Source of the DNA: Rhodobiaceae bacterium
GTDB taxonomy: Bacteria; Pseudomonadota; Alphaproteobacteria; RS24
Direction of reading: 5' to 3'
Length of the DNA: 64,000 bases
Assembly: GCA_018673175.1 (NCBI GenBank)
Contig: JABHDF010000013.1
Span: forward strand, 1-64,000
The notes beneath the pieces were generated by a model. That model made no database searches. It worked only from the letters and a program-made list of their open reading frames with translations, and was not told the origin of the DNA. The position numbers and the translations under genes are program-made. Each line of letters starts with the position of its first letter. Position 1 is the stretch's first letter. Shown in pieces: positions 10,954-21,558 of the stretch.

Positions 10954-13206
10954 ATGGCGGAAGAACAAAAAAGTCTGACGGGTCGCGGCGAGCTGGCTCC
11001 CCTGGAAGAACCGGGTATGCGCGAAGGCCAAGCGATGACCTTCACCCCGCATCGTGCCCAACGCCCAGAAAAAACCGAGGGCGGTTTGGCCTTTCGTATG
11101 GTCTCGGATTTCGAACCCGCGGGCGACCAACCCCAAGCCATTAAAGAGTTAATCGAAGGCATTGAAGCTGACGAGCGCGACCAAGTTTTGCTCGGCGTCA
11201 CGGGCTCGGGCAAAACCTACACTATGGCGCAAGTCATCCATCGCACCCAGCGACCGGCGCTTGTTTTGGCGCCCAATAAAACGCTGGCGGCGCAGCTTTA
11301 TGGCGAGTTCAAAAGTTTCTTCCCCGATAATGCGGTGGAATATTTCGTTTCTTATTACGATTACTATCAGCCCGAGGCCTATGTGCCGCGCACCGATACG
11401 TTCATCGAAAAAGAGAGCAATATTAACGAGCAGATTGACCGCATGCGCCACTCCGCAACGCGCGCGCTATTGGAGCGCGATGACGTGATTATCGTGGCTT
11501 CCGTGTCTTGCATCTATGGCATTGGCTCGGTCGAGAGCTATTCCAATATGACGATGGAGCTGAAGCCCGGTTTGGAAATTAGCCGCTCGCAATTGCTCGC
11601 CGATTTAGTGGCGCTGCAATATAGCCGCAATGATATGGCTTTCGCGCGCGGCGACTTTCGGGTGCGCGGCGACACCATTGATATTTTTCCTGCTCACTAT
11701 GAAGACCGCGCTTGGCGGGTCGAATTATTCGGCGATGAAATTGATAATTTGACCGAATTTGACCCGCTGACGGGGCATAAAACCTCGGATATTGAGCAAG
11801 TGCGCGTCTATGCCAATTCGCACTATGTGACGCCGGGCCCAACGCTGAAACAAGCGGCGGTGGGTATTCAAGCCGAGTTGAAAACGCGCCTCGAAGAATT
11901 TGAAGCGGCAGGGCGCCTGCTGGAAGCGCAACGCATTGAGCAGCGCACGATGTTTGATTTGGAAATGCTGGATGCAACGGGCAGTTGCGCCGGCATTGAA
12001 AATTATTCGCGCTATTTGACGGGTCGCAAACCGGGCGAGCCGCCGCCCACTTTGTTTGAATATTTACCCGATAACGCCTTGGTGTTTACCGATGAGAGCC
12101 ATGTGACTGTGCCGCAAATCGGCGGCATGTTTCGCGGTGACTTTAAACGCAAGTCGACGCTGGCTGAATTTGGCTTCCGCCTGCCGTCTTGTGTCGACAA
12201 TCGGCCGATGAAATTTGAAGAATGGGACATCATGCGGCCGCAAACCGTGCATGTCTCGGCCACCCCAGGCCCTTGGGAAATGGAGCGCACGGGCGGCGTA
12301 TTTGTCGAGCAGGTCATTCGGCCCACCGGACTGATTGATCCCACTTGCGAAATCCGTCCCGCCACCAATCAGGTCGATGACCTGATGGCCGAGTGCCAAG
12401 AAATGGCGAAGCGAGACCAGCGCGTTTTGGTGACAGTTCTAACCAAAAAAATGGCCGAAGATTTAACCGAATATATGCACGAGCAAGGCCTGCGCGTGCG
12501 CTATATGCACTCGGATATTGATACGCTCGAGCGCATTGAAATTATCCGCGACTTACGACTTGGCGCTTTTGATATTCTCATTGGCATCAACTTGCTGCGC
12601 GAAGGCTTGGACATTCCGGAGTGTTCCTTGGTGGCTATTTTAGATGCCGACAAGGAAGGGTTTTTGCGTTCGGAAACCTCGCTGGTGCAAACCATTGGCC
12701 GCGCCGCTCGCCACGTCGAAGGTCGGGTTCTGTTATACGCCGATAAAATGACCGGATCGCTAACCCGCGCCATGGCCGAAACCGACCGACGCCGCGAACG
12801 CCAAATGGCGCATAATACCGCCAATGGCATCACCCCGGCTTCGGTGAAGAAAAACATCGCGGATATTATCGAAGGCTTAGCCGGACAAGACAATCAGGCG
12901 GCACCCGGCCCTTATCGGGTGCGCGAGGCCATGGAAGAAAAACAAGCGCCGCTGCTGGGCAGCAATTTGCGCGCCCACATTGAGGGGCTGGAAGGCGAAA
13001 TGCGCGAAGCGGCGGGCGACCTAGAGTTTGAAACCGCGGCACGTTTGCGCGATGAGATTAAACGTCTGCAAGAAACCGAATTGGCCATTGCCGACGACCC
13101 ATTTGCACGCCAATCAAAGGTCGATGCTCGGGTGGCGGAAAGCACAGGCAAAACCGCCAAAAAAGCTCCCCGTCGGCCAAGCGGACGCAGCAGAAAGGGG
13201 CCTTGA
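10954..13206 (+). CDS. uvrB: Excinuclease ABC subunit UvrB
   Basis: [76 protein letters not shown] and a C-terminal UVR motif. Confidence 0.98.
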   Translation: MAEEQKSLTGRGELAPLEEPGMREGQAMTFTPHRAQRPEKTEGGLAFRMVSDFEPAGDQPQAIKELIEGIEADERDQVLLGVTGSGKTYTMAQVIHRTQRPALVLAPNKTLAAQLYGEFKSFFPDNAVEYFVSYYDYYQPEAYVPRTDTFIEKESNINEQIDRMRHSATRALLERDDVIIVASVSCIYGIGSVESYSNMTMELKPGLEISRSQLLADLVALQYSRNDMAFARGDFRVRGDTIDIFPAHYEDRAWRVELFGDEIDNLTEFDPLTGHKTSDIEQVRVYANSHYVTPGPTLKQAAVGIQAELKTRLEEFEAAGRLLEAQRIEQRTMFDLEMLDATGSCAGIENYSRYLTGRKPGEPPPTLFEYLPDNALVFTDESHVTVPQIGGMFRGDFKRKSTLAEFGFRLPSCVDNRPMKFEEWDIMRPQTVHVSATPGPWEMERTGGVFVEQVIRPTGLIDPTCEIRPATNQVDDLMAECQEMAKRDQRVLVTVLTKKMAEDLTEYMHEQGLRVRYMHSDIDTLERIEIIRDLRLGAFDILIGINLLREGLDIPECSLVAILDADKEGFLRSETSLVQTIGRAARHVEGRVLLYADKMTGSLTRAMAETDRRRERQMAHNTANGITPASVKKNIADIIEGLAGQDNQAAPGPYRVREAMEEKQAPLLGSNLRAHIEGLEGEMREAAGDLEFETAARLRDEIKRLQETELAIADDPFARQSKVDARVAESTGKTAKKAPRRPSGRSRKGP

Positions 13207-13217
13207 AACAAGGCCCC
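13197..13217 (+). terminator. Hairpin overlapping the uvrB stop codon
   Basis: GGGGCCTTG-AAA-CAAGGCCCC; no strong T-run follows. Confidence 0.5.
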
Positions 13218-13281
13218 TGAAAGCCAGAGTAAGCTAGAGTAAGCTGTCGAACTAGCCCTTTAAAAAAGGGCAGAAGAATGC

Positions 13282-13929
13282 CTAGAAGTCGTAGATATAG
13301 CTGACCGAGAATACGTCACTTTCGAACGTACCAAAGTCATAGCTGCGGAATTCAGCGCGGAAGGGCTCATGCGCGATGCCGATACCGAAAAAACCAGAAT
13401 CGTCCGCATTGGGATCATCAATCGAAGCAAAGCCCGCACGAAGCGTGTAGCGCATTAGCGGTGGGCCGCCTAAATCAAAACCTTTCATCAGCGACATTTC
13501 AAAAGCTGGCTGGTCGGGTTTCGGCGACGAGCTGCCAAGTGCCGGATTGGTGTCATAGGCGCCATTGAGAAGCGAAATACCAACTTCAAAATTGAAATCA
13601 TTTGGAAAGCGTACGCCAAAACCGCCAGTCATATAAATATCGTCGGGGTCTTCTACCGCTTCATCGGTGCCAACGGCATAAGCTATTTTGCCTTCTTCGG
13701 TGCCTGTGTGGCTTACAAAGCCAGCGCCGCCATAAACATAGGTAAAGGTACCCAAGCGTTCGGCGCGTGACTTTTCTGGCCAATTTTTATAGGCACCTTT
13801 ATCTTCGGCCTGCGCCGAGGTGAACATGAGCGCCGCAAGCGCAAACATGGCAATGGCGAGCCGCATCCCGATCCGATGGATTGGGCTATGAGCGGAAACA
13901 CCCTGATTTGAATAATTGTGTACTTGCAT
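13282..13929 (-). CDS. Predicted outer-membrane beta-barrel-like protein
   Basis: Signal peptide (LAIAMFALAALMFTSAQA), glycine/aromatic alternation and terminal SVSYIYDF (C-terminal Phe). Confidence 0.6.
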   Translation of the reverse strand: MQVHNYSNQGVSAHSPIHRIGMRLAIAMFALAALMFTSAQAEDKGAYKNWPEKSRAERLGTFTYVYGGAGFVSHTGTEEGKIAYAVGTDEAVEDPDDIYMTGGFGVRFPNDFNFEVGISLLNGAYDTNPALGSSSPKPDQPAFEMSLMKGFDLGGPPLMRYTLRAGFASIDDPNADDSGFFGIGIAHEPFRAEFRSYDFGTFESDVFSVSYIYDF

Positions 13930-14285
13930 CGACTTACTCCTTTTTTTTGTTCTTCGACAGCTTAGCGCCGCATCGGTTAATTATTGGTGAAAGACTAACA
14001 ACATCGTCCCACACAGCGGAAACCAATGTGGCATAGAGGTGAAATGGCACCTGAATGATTACTCAATTAATTACGAAGTCTTTTCGACCTGCCTTATTTT
14101 ATTTTTAGGTCTAATGATGTTTTACCTAATTCCGCCCGCTTGTAAAACGTTTTTGTTGGCTGCCACGAGCGCCGATTTGAACAAATCCCGAAACAATGAA
14201 ATCACAAGGCCAGCTTCGACTGGCAAATCGCATCTTTTTAGCCAAAAACTTTTACAGCTCGGGGGGAAACTGCTACATCAGGCGC

Positions 14286-15068
14286 ATGACAGAGATTGTT
14301 TCCAAAGCCGTATTAATCACCGGTGCCGCTAAGCGCATCGGGCGCGCCCTTGCCCAAGCGCTGGCCGCCGATGGCTGGGCCGTGGCCATTCACTATTCTG
14401 GCTCGAAGGCCGAGGCCGAACAATTGGCCGCTGAAATCGTCTCACAGGGCGCCAAAGCCATAACCCTGCAAGCCGATTTGCGCGAGGCCGAGCAAGTTGA
14501 GAGCTTGGTTCCCAAAGCGGTAGCCGCCCTTGGGCCCCTCAGCGCGCTGATCAACAATGCGTCGACTTTTGAGCGCGACACCGCCCACACGCTAACTGCC
14601 GAGACTTGGGACACGCACCTGAATGCCAATTTACGCGCGCCGGCTTTATTGATGCGCGACTTTGCCAATCAGCCCGAGCTACAAAACGCCAGCTTTGGCG
14701 ACACGAATATTATCAATATTACCGATCAACGCGTGTTTCGCCTGACGCCCGATTTTGTCAGCTATACGGTTTCCAAAACCGGGCTGTCCACCCTGACGCA
14801 AACTTTCGCGCAAGCCTTGGCGCCGCAGCATATTCGGGTTAACGCCATCGCGCCGGGGCCAACCCTGCCCAATCCGCGCCAAGAGATTGCTGAGTTTGAA
14901 AAACAAGCCAGCCTTGTGCCGCTAGCGCATGGCGCCTCGCCCGATGATATTGTGGCTGCCGCGCGCTATATACTTTCGGCCCGCGCGATGACCGGCCAAA
15001 CCTTGACGCAAGACGGCGGCCAACATTTGGCCTGGCAGACGCCAGATGTCGTCGATGTGAAAGAATAA
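14286..15068 (+). CDS. SDR-family oxidoreductase, pteridine reductase/FolM-like
   Basis: VLITGAAKRIGRALAQALA, INNAST, YTVSKTGLSTLTQ; adjacent to folB. Confidence 0.85.
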   Translation: MTEIVSKAVLITGAAKRIGRALAQALAADGWAVAIHYSGSKAEAEQLAAEIVSQGAKAITLQADLREAEQVESLVPKAVAALGPLSALINNASTFERDTAHTLTAETWDTHLNANLRAPALLMRDFANQPELQNASFGDTNIINITDQRVFRLTPDFVSYTVSKTGLSTLTQTFAQALAPQHIRVNAIAPGPTLPNPRQEIAEFEKQASLVPLAHGASPDDIVAAARYILSARAMTGQTLTQDGGQHLAWQTPDVVDVKE

Positions 15069-15080
15069 GACAGGCGAGTT

Positions 15081-15491
15081 ATGAACCAGCATCCAACCAG
15101 CTCTCAAAAACAACTGGCCAGCGCGGCGCTGGGGCTGCGTCATGTCTTTGTGAAAAGACTGACTGTTTCCGCCAGCATTGGCATTCACCCGCATGAGCGC
15201 GCTGCCAAACAAACCGTTCTTATCAGCCTAGATGCCGCCGTGGCTGAAACTAGTGCCGATGTCGATGCCAATATCGAGGATGTGGTTTGCTACGAAAGCA
15301 TGACCAAAACCGTCCTCGCCATTCTGGAGCAAGGCCATGTTGATTTGGTCGAAACATTGGCCGAAACCATTGCCGATACGCTCCTCGCCGACATCCGCAT
15401 TCGCCATCTGCGCGTGCAAGTTGAAAAGCCAGACGCTATCGAAGCAGCCGAAAGCGTCGGCATTGCCATAGAACGGCTACAAACCGCTTAA
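15081..15491 (+). CDS. folB: Dihydroneopterin aldolase
   Basis: VKRLTVSASIGIHPHERAAKQTVLISLDAAV..., VETLAETIADTLL and LRVQVEKPDAI. Confidence 0.88.
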   Translation: MNQHPTSSQKQLASAALGLRHVFVKRLTVSASIGIHPHERAAKQTVLISLDAAVAETSADVDANIEDVVCYESMTKTVLAILEQGHVDLVETLAETIADTLLADIRIRHLRVQVEKPDAIEAAESVGIAIERLQTA

Positions 15492-15861
15492 ACATGCGGC
15501 CTAGCCGATTTTTAGATTTCGCCAAGCTCGGCTTTCGCTATCCGTTTCTTTGCTATCTATATGTTTTTCATTGATTAAACCTATAACGAGAGTTTTTCAC
15601 ACCCGCCTGCAACACTTGTGACTTTGTTGTAAAGACCCAAAATAGCCCTGAAAAAATATTTATTTTCCCCGCTTGCTTTTGTTTTTTATAATAAAATCAG
15701 TAACTTAGGGTTTTTGCTTAAAATTTAGGCAATGGGTATGGAAATGTTATAAATCAATAGTTTGGCGGTCGAATCGTTTTTTTATACACATACTTATCCA
15801 CAGAACCCGTGCATTAAATTTTGTCCAGTTTTCGCTAGACTATGGGCAGAATTTACCGATA
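15492..15861. promoter_or_regulatory. AT-rich intergenic region with DnaA boxes and an IHF consensus (candidate oriC or DnaA-controlled region)
   Basis: TTTTTCACA (15593-15601), TTATACACA (15782-15790), TTATCCACA (15794-15802), AATCAATAGTTTG (15752-15764, matches WATCAANNNNTTR), GAATC (15771-15775). Confidence 0.5.
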
Positions 15862-15873
15862 TTGGGTCGTATT

Positions 15874-17733
15874 GTGAGCGAAACAGAAAAACTTGAAGGA
15901 CGCGCCCTGATTGAGGCCAAAGTCGCGACGCTGCCGGCGGCGCCAGGCGTCTATCGTATGCTCGATGAAGAGGGCAATGCGCTCTATGTCGGCAAGGCGA
16001 AAAACCTGAAAAGCCGCGTCGGTTCCTATGCCCGCCGCTCAGGACACAACAATCGCATCTCGACGATGATCGAGGCGACGCGGCAGATGGAGTTCATCCG
16101 CACGGAAACCGAAACCGACGCGCTGCTGCTCGAAGCCAATCTGATTAAAAAGTTACGCCCGCGCTATAATGTGTTGCTGCGCGACGATAAAAGTTTTCCC
16201 TATATTTTGCTGGCCGACGACCATGCGGTGCCGCAACTTTACAAACACCGAGGCGCGCGTAAAAGACGTGGCGCTTATTTTGGCCCCTTTGCCTCGGCCG
16301 GCGCGGTCAACCGCACGCTGAACACTTTGCAACGCGCCTTTCTCTTGCGCTCGTGCTCGGACAGTGTTTACGAAAGCCGTTCGCGCCCCTGCTTGCTGTA
16401 TCAAATCAAACGCTGCTCCGCGCCTTGCACCGGCGAGATTTCGACCGACGACTATGACCAATTGGTAGAAGAAGCGCGCGACTTTTTGTCGGGCAATAGT
16501 CGCAAAGTGCAAGACGCTCTGCTGGAGAAAATGCAGACCGCCAGCGAGGCGCTCGACTTTGAAGTGGCCGCCGCCGCGCGCGATCGCATTCGCGCGCTGA
16601 CCTATGTGCAAAGAGGCAATGGGGTTAATCCGCTCGATGTTGTGGAGGCCGATGTGGTGGCGGTGGTGCAAGAAGGCGGACAATCTTGCGTGCAAGTGTT
16701 CTTCATTCGCGCAGGCCATAATCTGGGCAACCGAGCTTATTTCCCGCGCCACGATAAATACCAAACAGAGACGGAAATTTTAGAGGCCTTTCTGGGTCAG
16801 TTCTATGAATCGCGCCCGGTGCCGCGCGAGATTTTTATCAGCCACACCCTGTCCAATGCGTCGCTCTTGGGCGAAGCCTTTAGCTCCCGCATGGGGCATA
16901 ATGTCAAAATTCATCGCCCGCAGCGCGGCGACAAAGTGAAACTGATTTCGCACGCCACACAAAATGCCAAAGAGGCGCTGGGCCGCCATGTCTCGGAAAG
17001 CGCCAGCCAGCGACTATTGCTGAAAGGCGTCGCCGACGCCTTCGACCTCAAGGCTCCGCCGCAACGCATTGAAGTTTTCGACAACAGCCATTTGCAAGGC
17101 ACCAATCAAATCGGCGGCATGGTTGTGGCAGGCCCCGATGGATTTATTAAAAACCAATATCGTAAATTCGACATTAAAGATGAGACCACCACGCCGGGCG
17201 ATGATTACGCGATGATGCGCGAAGTGTTTACCCGCCGCTATGGGCGTCTCGCCAAGCAAGAAAACCGCCAGACCGCCGCTTGGCCCGATTTAGTGCTGAT
17301 CGATGGCGGCAAAGGCCAGCTCAGTGTTGTGCGAAAAGTTATGGTCGAATTAGGGCTGGAAGACATTCCCCTGGTGGGCGTCGCCAAAGGCCCCGACCGA
17401 GATGCCGGGCGCGAGCGGTTTTTCATGGTTGGCAAACAAGACTTCATGATGTCGCATAACTCGCCAGTTCTTTATTACCTGCAACGCTTGCGCGATGAAG
17501 CGCATAGGTTTGCCATTGGCCGCCACCGCGCCAAACGCAAAGCCGAAATTCGCAAAAATCCCCTCGATGGCATTGAGGGCATTGGCGGGCATCGCAAGAA
17601 AGCCTTGCTGCATCATTTCGGCTCGGCGCGCGAGGTAGCCAGCTCGGCATTGGCCGATTTAGAAAAAGTCGACGGCATTAGTGCAAAAATGGCGCAACGC
17701 ATCTACAATCATTTTAATTCAGATGAGTCGTAA
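15874..17733 (+). CDS. uvrC: Excinuclease ABC subunit UvrC
   Basis: GIY-YIG N-terminus ([29 protein letters not shown]), [19 protein letters not shown] and helix-hairpin-helix C-terminus. GTG at 15874 is the likely start; ATG at 15862 is the alternative. Confidence 0.97.
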   Translation: MSETEKLEGRALIEAKVATLPAAPGVYRMLDEEGNALYVGKAKNLKSRVGSYARRSGHNNRISTMIEATRQMEFIRTETETDALLLEANLIKKLRPRYNVLLRDDKSFPYILLADDHAVPQLYKHRGARKRRGAYFGPFASAGAVNRTLNTLQRAFLLRSCSDSVYESRSRPCLLYQIKRCSAPCTGEISTDDYDQLVEEARDFLSGNSRKVQDALLEKMQTASEALDFEVAAAARDRIRALTYVQRGNGVNPLDVVEADVVAVVQEGGQSCVQVFFIRAGHNLGNRAYFPRHDKYQTETEILEAFLGQFYESRPVPREIFISHTLSNASLLGEAFSSRMGHNVKIHRPQRGDKVKLISHATQNAKEALGRHVSESASQRLLLKGVADAFDLKAPPQRIEVFDNSHLQGTNQIGGMVVAGPDGFIKNQYRKFDIKDETTTPGDDYAMMREVFTRRYGRLAKQENRQTAAWPDLVLIDGGKGQLSVVRKVMVELGLEDIPLVGVAKGPDRDAGRERFFMVGKQDFMMSHNSPVLYYLQRLRDEAHRFAIGRHRAKRKAEIRKNPLDGIEGIGGHRKKALLHHFGSAREVASSALADLEKVDGISAKMAQRIYNHFNSDES

Positions 17734-17745
17734 GGAACCGACCCC

Positions 17746-18309
17746 ATGCAAAACCTGCCCAATCTACTGACCCTTTTTCGCATTGCCTCGATACCGGCCG
17801 TCTATCTGACGTTCTATGTCTCGGGCCATCTTGGTGACTGGCTAGCGCTGGTGATTTTTGCCATCGCAGGGTTTACCGATTTTTTCGACGGCTGGCTGGC
17901 CCGCAAATTAGATGTGCAATCCGGCTTTGGCCGCATGCTTGACCCCATCGCCGACAAACTCATGGTTGTGACCTGCCTCATGCTGCTGGTTGGTTTCGAC
18001 ATTGTGAACGATTGGCACATGGTGGCGGCGGTTATTATTTTGTGCCGCGAGGTGCTGGTATCGGGCTTGCGCGAGTATCTTATGGAGCTGCGCGTGGCGC
18101 TTCCGGTTTCGACTTTGGCTAAATATAAAACCACCATTCAAATGGTCGCCATTGGGTTTTTGCTATCCGACCAAGCGGGCGAAACGCTTATCTCTGGTGC
18201 GCATGTTATTGGGTTGGGCTTATTATGGCTGGCCGCTATCCTGACGTTAATTACCGGCTACGACTATGTACGCCAAGGCATAAAACACGCCGAGTGGTCA
18301 GACAAATAA
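17746..18309 (+). CDS. pgsA: CDP-diacylglycerol--glycerol-3-phosphate 3-phosphatidyltransferase
   Basis: NLPNLLTLFRIASIP and the CDP-alcohol transferase motif DFFDGWLARKLDVQSGFGRMLDPIADK. Confidence 0.95.
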   Translation: MQNLPNLLTLFRIASIPAVYLTFYVSGHLGDWLALVIFAIAGFTDFFDGWLARKLDVQSGFGRMLDPIADKLMVVTCLMLLVGFDIVNDWHMVAAVIILCREVLVSGLREYLMELRVALPVSTLAKYKTTIQMVAIGFLLSDQAGETLISGAHVIGLGLLWLAAILTLITGYDYVRQGIKHAEWSDK

Positions 18310-18400
18310 GCTAATATTTTCGTGGGCTGGTCATGGCGCGTATTATTGGCTACATGTGCCTCAGTTCAAGCGAAACCAATAGAGATTTGACGAGACCCAA

Positions 18401-18700
18401 ATGACCGACCGTGCCCCGCTCCCTTGCCCCGAAATGGCTGATGTTCGTGAAACCATCGACGCGCTCGACCGCCAACTCGTAGAGCTATTGACGAAGCGCC
18501 AAAAAATGATTGAGGCGGCTGGCAAAGTAAAGCCCGCACGCAACACCGTGCGCGATGAAGCGCGCATCGAAGAAGTGATTAGCTTGGTATTAAAAGAAGC
18601 CGCCAAGACAGGGCTCGCAGCAGAAATTGCGGAGCCTGTTTGGCGGCAACTGATTGAAAGCTCAATCGAGCATGAATATCGGGTGTTCGATAAGCGTTAG
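18401..18700 (+). CDS. Monofunctional chorismate mutase (AroQ type)
   Basis: [33 protein letters not shown]...[11 protein letters not shown]. Confidence 0.9.
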   Translation: MTDRAPLPCPEMADVRETIDALDRQLVELLTKRQKMIEAAGKVKPARNTVRDEARIEEVISLVLKEAAKTGLAAEIAEPVWRQLIESSIEHEYRVFDKR

Positions 18701-19017
18701 AATTGCTTTTCAGGAACTTCCAACGTCAGGCCATCTAGCTCATCGCTGATTTTCAGCTGGCAAGATAGGCGGCTGTTATCTTTTACTTCGAAAGCGAAAT
18801 CCAGCATGTCGGATTCCATTTCGGCGCGTTCGCCGGTTTTGGCCAACCATTCGTCGCGCACATAAACATGGCAGGTTGCGCAAGCGCAAGCGCCACCGCA
18901 ATCTGCATCAATACCGACGACTGAATTTTTAATCGCCACTTCCATTACGGTCATGCCGTTGTCACCCTCGTGGGAAACTTCTGTGCCGTCGTGTCCGACG
19001 AAAGTAATCTTAGCCAT
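18697..19017 (-). CDS. 2Fe-2S ferredoxin (adrenodoxin type)
   Basis: [13 protein letters not shown]..., [14 protein letters not shown] and [20 protein letters not shown]. Confidence 0.93.
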   Translation of the reverse strand: MAKITFVGHDGTEVSHEGDNGMTVMEVAIKNSVVGIDADCGGACACATCHVYVRDEWLAKTGERAEMESDMLDFAFEVKDNSRLSCQLKISDELDGLTLEVPEKQF

Positions 19018-19145
19018 AGTGTCCTCCAAATTAGCCGTCTAAATATACGCACTTTCCGCTTGAGGGCAAGCACTCGCCGCTCCATATTATCGGAAAATTA
19101 GGATCCCGGTTTTCAACCCTTTTATCTTATGCAAAGGCTCCCACA

Positions 19146-20135
19146 ATGACACGCCACATCCGCATTAAAGTCGAAACTTGGCCTTTGAAGCAGCGCTTTG
19201 CGATTGCGCGGGGCAGCAAAATTGATGCCGAGGTGATTTGCGTCGAAATAGAAGAAAACGGCATAAGAGGGTGCGGCGAAGCGGTTCCCTATGCCCGCTT
19301 TGGCGAAACCATAGAGACCGCGAGCGCAGCGGTTGAGGCGCTGATGCCGGCTTTGCAATCTGGTATGTCGCGCGATGACCTCTCCCAAGCGCTGCTGCCT
19401 GGGGCGGCGCGCAATGCCTTGGACTGCGCGATGTGGGATTTGGCCGCCAAACAGAGCGGCCAGAGAGCCTATGCCGCCGCCGGTTTAGAAACGCTCAAAC
19501 CCGTCACGACCGCTTTTACTATTGGCCTGGATGATGCCGACCGCATGGCCATTATGGCGGTAAAGGCGCAAAGCTATCCGCTGCTTAAAATAAAGCTCGG
19601 CGGCGCCGATGGCGTTATGGCAGACCTCACCCGTCTGGCCGCCGTGGCCGAAGCCCGACCCGATGCGCAATTGGTTGTCGATGCCAATGAAGGTTGGCAA
19701 GTGGCAGAGCTGGCGCGCTATGCCGAACCTTTGGGGCGCTACGGCGTGTTGTTTTTCGAGCAACCCGTGCCGCAAGCGCAAGAAAGCGAATTGGCCAAAA
19801 TTGACCTGCCGTTTTGCGCCGATGAGAGCGTTCACGACGCCCACGACATTGAGGCCATGAGCGCGGCTTATTCATGGGTGAACATCAAACTCGACAAAGC
19901 TGGCGGGCTAACCGAAGCGCTGGCCTGTGTTGAGATGGCCCGCGCGCGGCGTAAAAAAATTATGGTCGGGTGCATGGTCGCCACGTCTTTATCGATGGCG
20001 CCCGCGTTTATTCTGGCGCAACACGCCGATCTCGTCGACCTCGATGGCCCCCTCTGGTTGGCGCAAGACCGAGACCCAGGCTTGCTATTCGACGGCGCCA
20101 GCATTCAACCCCCAAGCGCAGATATTTGGGGCTAA
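19146..20135 (+). CDS. Dipeptide epimerase / enolase-superfamily racemase
   Basis: LKIKLGG, LVVDANEGW, FFEQPVP, CADESVH and NIKLDKAGGLTEAL (MLE/AEE subgroup). Confidence 0.88.
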   Translation: MTRHIRIKVETWPLKQRFAIARGSKIDAEVICVEIEENGIRGCGEAVPYARFGETIETASAAVEALMPALQSGMSRDDLSQALLPGAARNALDCAMWDLAAKQSGQRAYAAAGLETLKPVTTAFTIGLDDADRMAIMAVKAQSYPLLKIKLGGADGVMADLTRLAAVAEARPDAQLVVDANEGWQVAELARYAEPLGRYGVLFFEQPVPQAQESELAKIDLPFCADESVHDAHDIEAMSAAYSWVNIKLDKAGGLTEALACVEMARARRKKIMVGCMVATSLSMAPAFILAQHADLVDLDGPLWLAQDRDPGLLFDGASIQPPSADIWG

Positions 20136-20190
20136 AGCTCAAAATTCACCACCCACAAAAGAACCGTCTTGCTATTGGCGCTCTTCTTAG

Positions 20191-20207
20191 TTAATAATGA
20201 TTATTAA
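20191..20207. promoter_or_regulatory. Palindromic operator-like element (Fur-like)
   Basis: TTAATAATGATTATTAA: perfect 8-1-8 palindrome, 25 bp upstream of the ATG at 20232. Confidence 0.5.
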
Positions 20208-20231
20208 TTGCAATATAACCAAAGGTTCCCC

Positions 20232-20420
20232 ATGACCCGTCTCTATGGCTCCCCCCAGATGACCCTGAAGCAAATGCACTCCAACCGCGCCGCCAACCGC
20301 GCGCCCAATAGTAAAGTGACGCTTTTGGCACCTTCACGGGCTGGCGCATCCAAAGATCGCAAGGATCTTGAGACCGTTTCCGGCCAGCGCATTTTGCCTT
20401 TCCAAACTTACCGAAGATAA
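20232..20420 (+). CDS. Small basic protein (62 aa), unknown
   Basis: MTRLYGSPQMTLKQMHSNRAANRAPNSKVTLLAPSRAGASKDRKDLETVSGQRILPFQTYRR; operator-like palindrome upstream; no homology recognised. Confidence 0.4.
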   Translation: MTRLYGSPQMTLKQMHSNRAANRAPNSKVTLLAPSRAGASKDRKDLETVSGQRILPFQTYRR

Positions 20421-20461
20421 ACACCCATCGCATTTGGCCCAAAATGCGGTAAGCTCAAGTC

Positions 20462-21469
20462 ATGATGTTGGATTGGAATTCACCCAAATATATCGACCTG
20501 CCCGATTTGCGGATGGCGGTTTTTGAAGCGGGCACCCCGCGCGACGACCGCCCGTCGGTTGTGCTGTGCCATGGCTGGCCAGAAGTTGCTTATAGCTGGC
20601 GCAAAGTTGTGCCGCAGCTGGTGCAAGCTGGCTGGCATGTTTTGGTGCCAGAGCAGCGCGGCTATGGCTTTACCGGCAAAGCGTTAAATGATGCAGGCGA
20701 CGAAAGCGGCGTGCCGCTTTATGACATGGAACATTTGACTGGCGATATGGCGCATCTTCTCGATGCCTATGGCCTAGAAAAAGCGGTGTTTGCTGGCCAT
20801 GATTGGGGCGGCATTATGATGTGGCAATTGCCCTTTTTCCAAGCCGAGCGCATTGCCGGTTTAATCGGCGTCAACACGCCCTTTATCCCGCGTCTTTCGC
20901 TCGACCCGATTGAGCTGATGCGCGGCGCCTTGGGCGATGATTTTTATATCGTGATGTTTCAAAACTATGGCCAAGCCGAAGCCGTTTTAGACGCCGACCC
21001 TGCCCTGCCTTTGCGGTGCCTATATCGCCAAAGCGCGAGTGGCCCCCAAGCCCAAACGCCCATGCCAGCCGGCTCGGCTGAGATTTGGGAAAAAATACAA
21101 TTGCTCAATATGATTCAACAAGATGAAGCCACTTGGCCTGGCATCCCACTTCTTAACGACGCCGATTTTGCGTATTACGTTGACGCCTATAAACGCTCTG
21201 GCTTTCGCGGCGGCATTAATTGGTACCGAAATTTCACTCGCAACTGGCAGGCCACCGAAGGCATCGAGCAAATAGTGCCGCAGCCAAGCCTGATGATTTG
21301 CGCCGCCGATGACCGCGTGTTGCCCCCTTCTATGGCCGAAGGCATGCCCGCCTATGTCAGCGATTTAGAGACCCATATCATCGACAATTGTGGCCATTGG
21401 ACGCAAAACGAACAGCCCGAAGCCTTAAGCGCGTTAATGCTCGACTGGCTGGCGCGTCGCTTCGCTTAA
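20462..21469 (+). CDS. Alpha/beta hydrolase, epoxide-hydrolase-like
   Basis: VVLCHGWPEVAYSWRKVVPQL, GHDWGG nucleophile elbow and DNCGHWTQNEQPEAL. Confidence 0.9.
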   Translation: MMLDWNSPKYIDLPDLRMAVFEAGTPRDDRPSVVLCHGWPEVAYSWRKVVPQLVQAGWHVLVPEQRGYGFTGKALNDAGDESGVPLYDMEHLTGDMAHLLDAYGLEKAVFAGHDWGGIMMWQLPFFQAERIAGLIGVNTPFIPRLSLDPIELMRGALGDDFYIVMFQNYGQAEAVLDADPALPLRCLYRQSASGPQAQTPMPAGSAEIWEKIQLLNMIQQDEATWPGIPLLNDADFAYYVDAYKRSGFRGGINWYRNFTRNWQATEGIEQIVPQPSLMICAADDRVLPPSMAEGMPAYVSDLETHIIDNCGHWTQNEQPEALSALMLDWLARRFA

Positions 21470-21558
21470 GCCTGTAAGATATTTTTTCGCAAAACCTTGA
21501 GCCAGCGCACGGCTAGCCCTATAGTCTCGCCAACTCAACACAGATTTGCAGCGAGACC

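Noticed and set aside
13226-13245. AGAGTAAGCT x2 tandem repeat after uvrB
   Set aside because: Only two 10 bp copies; too small to support a functional claim.
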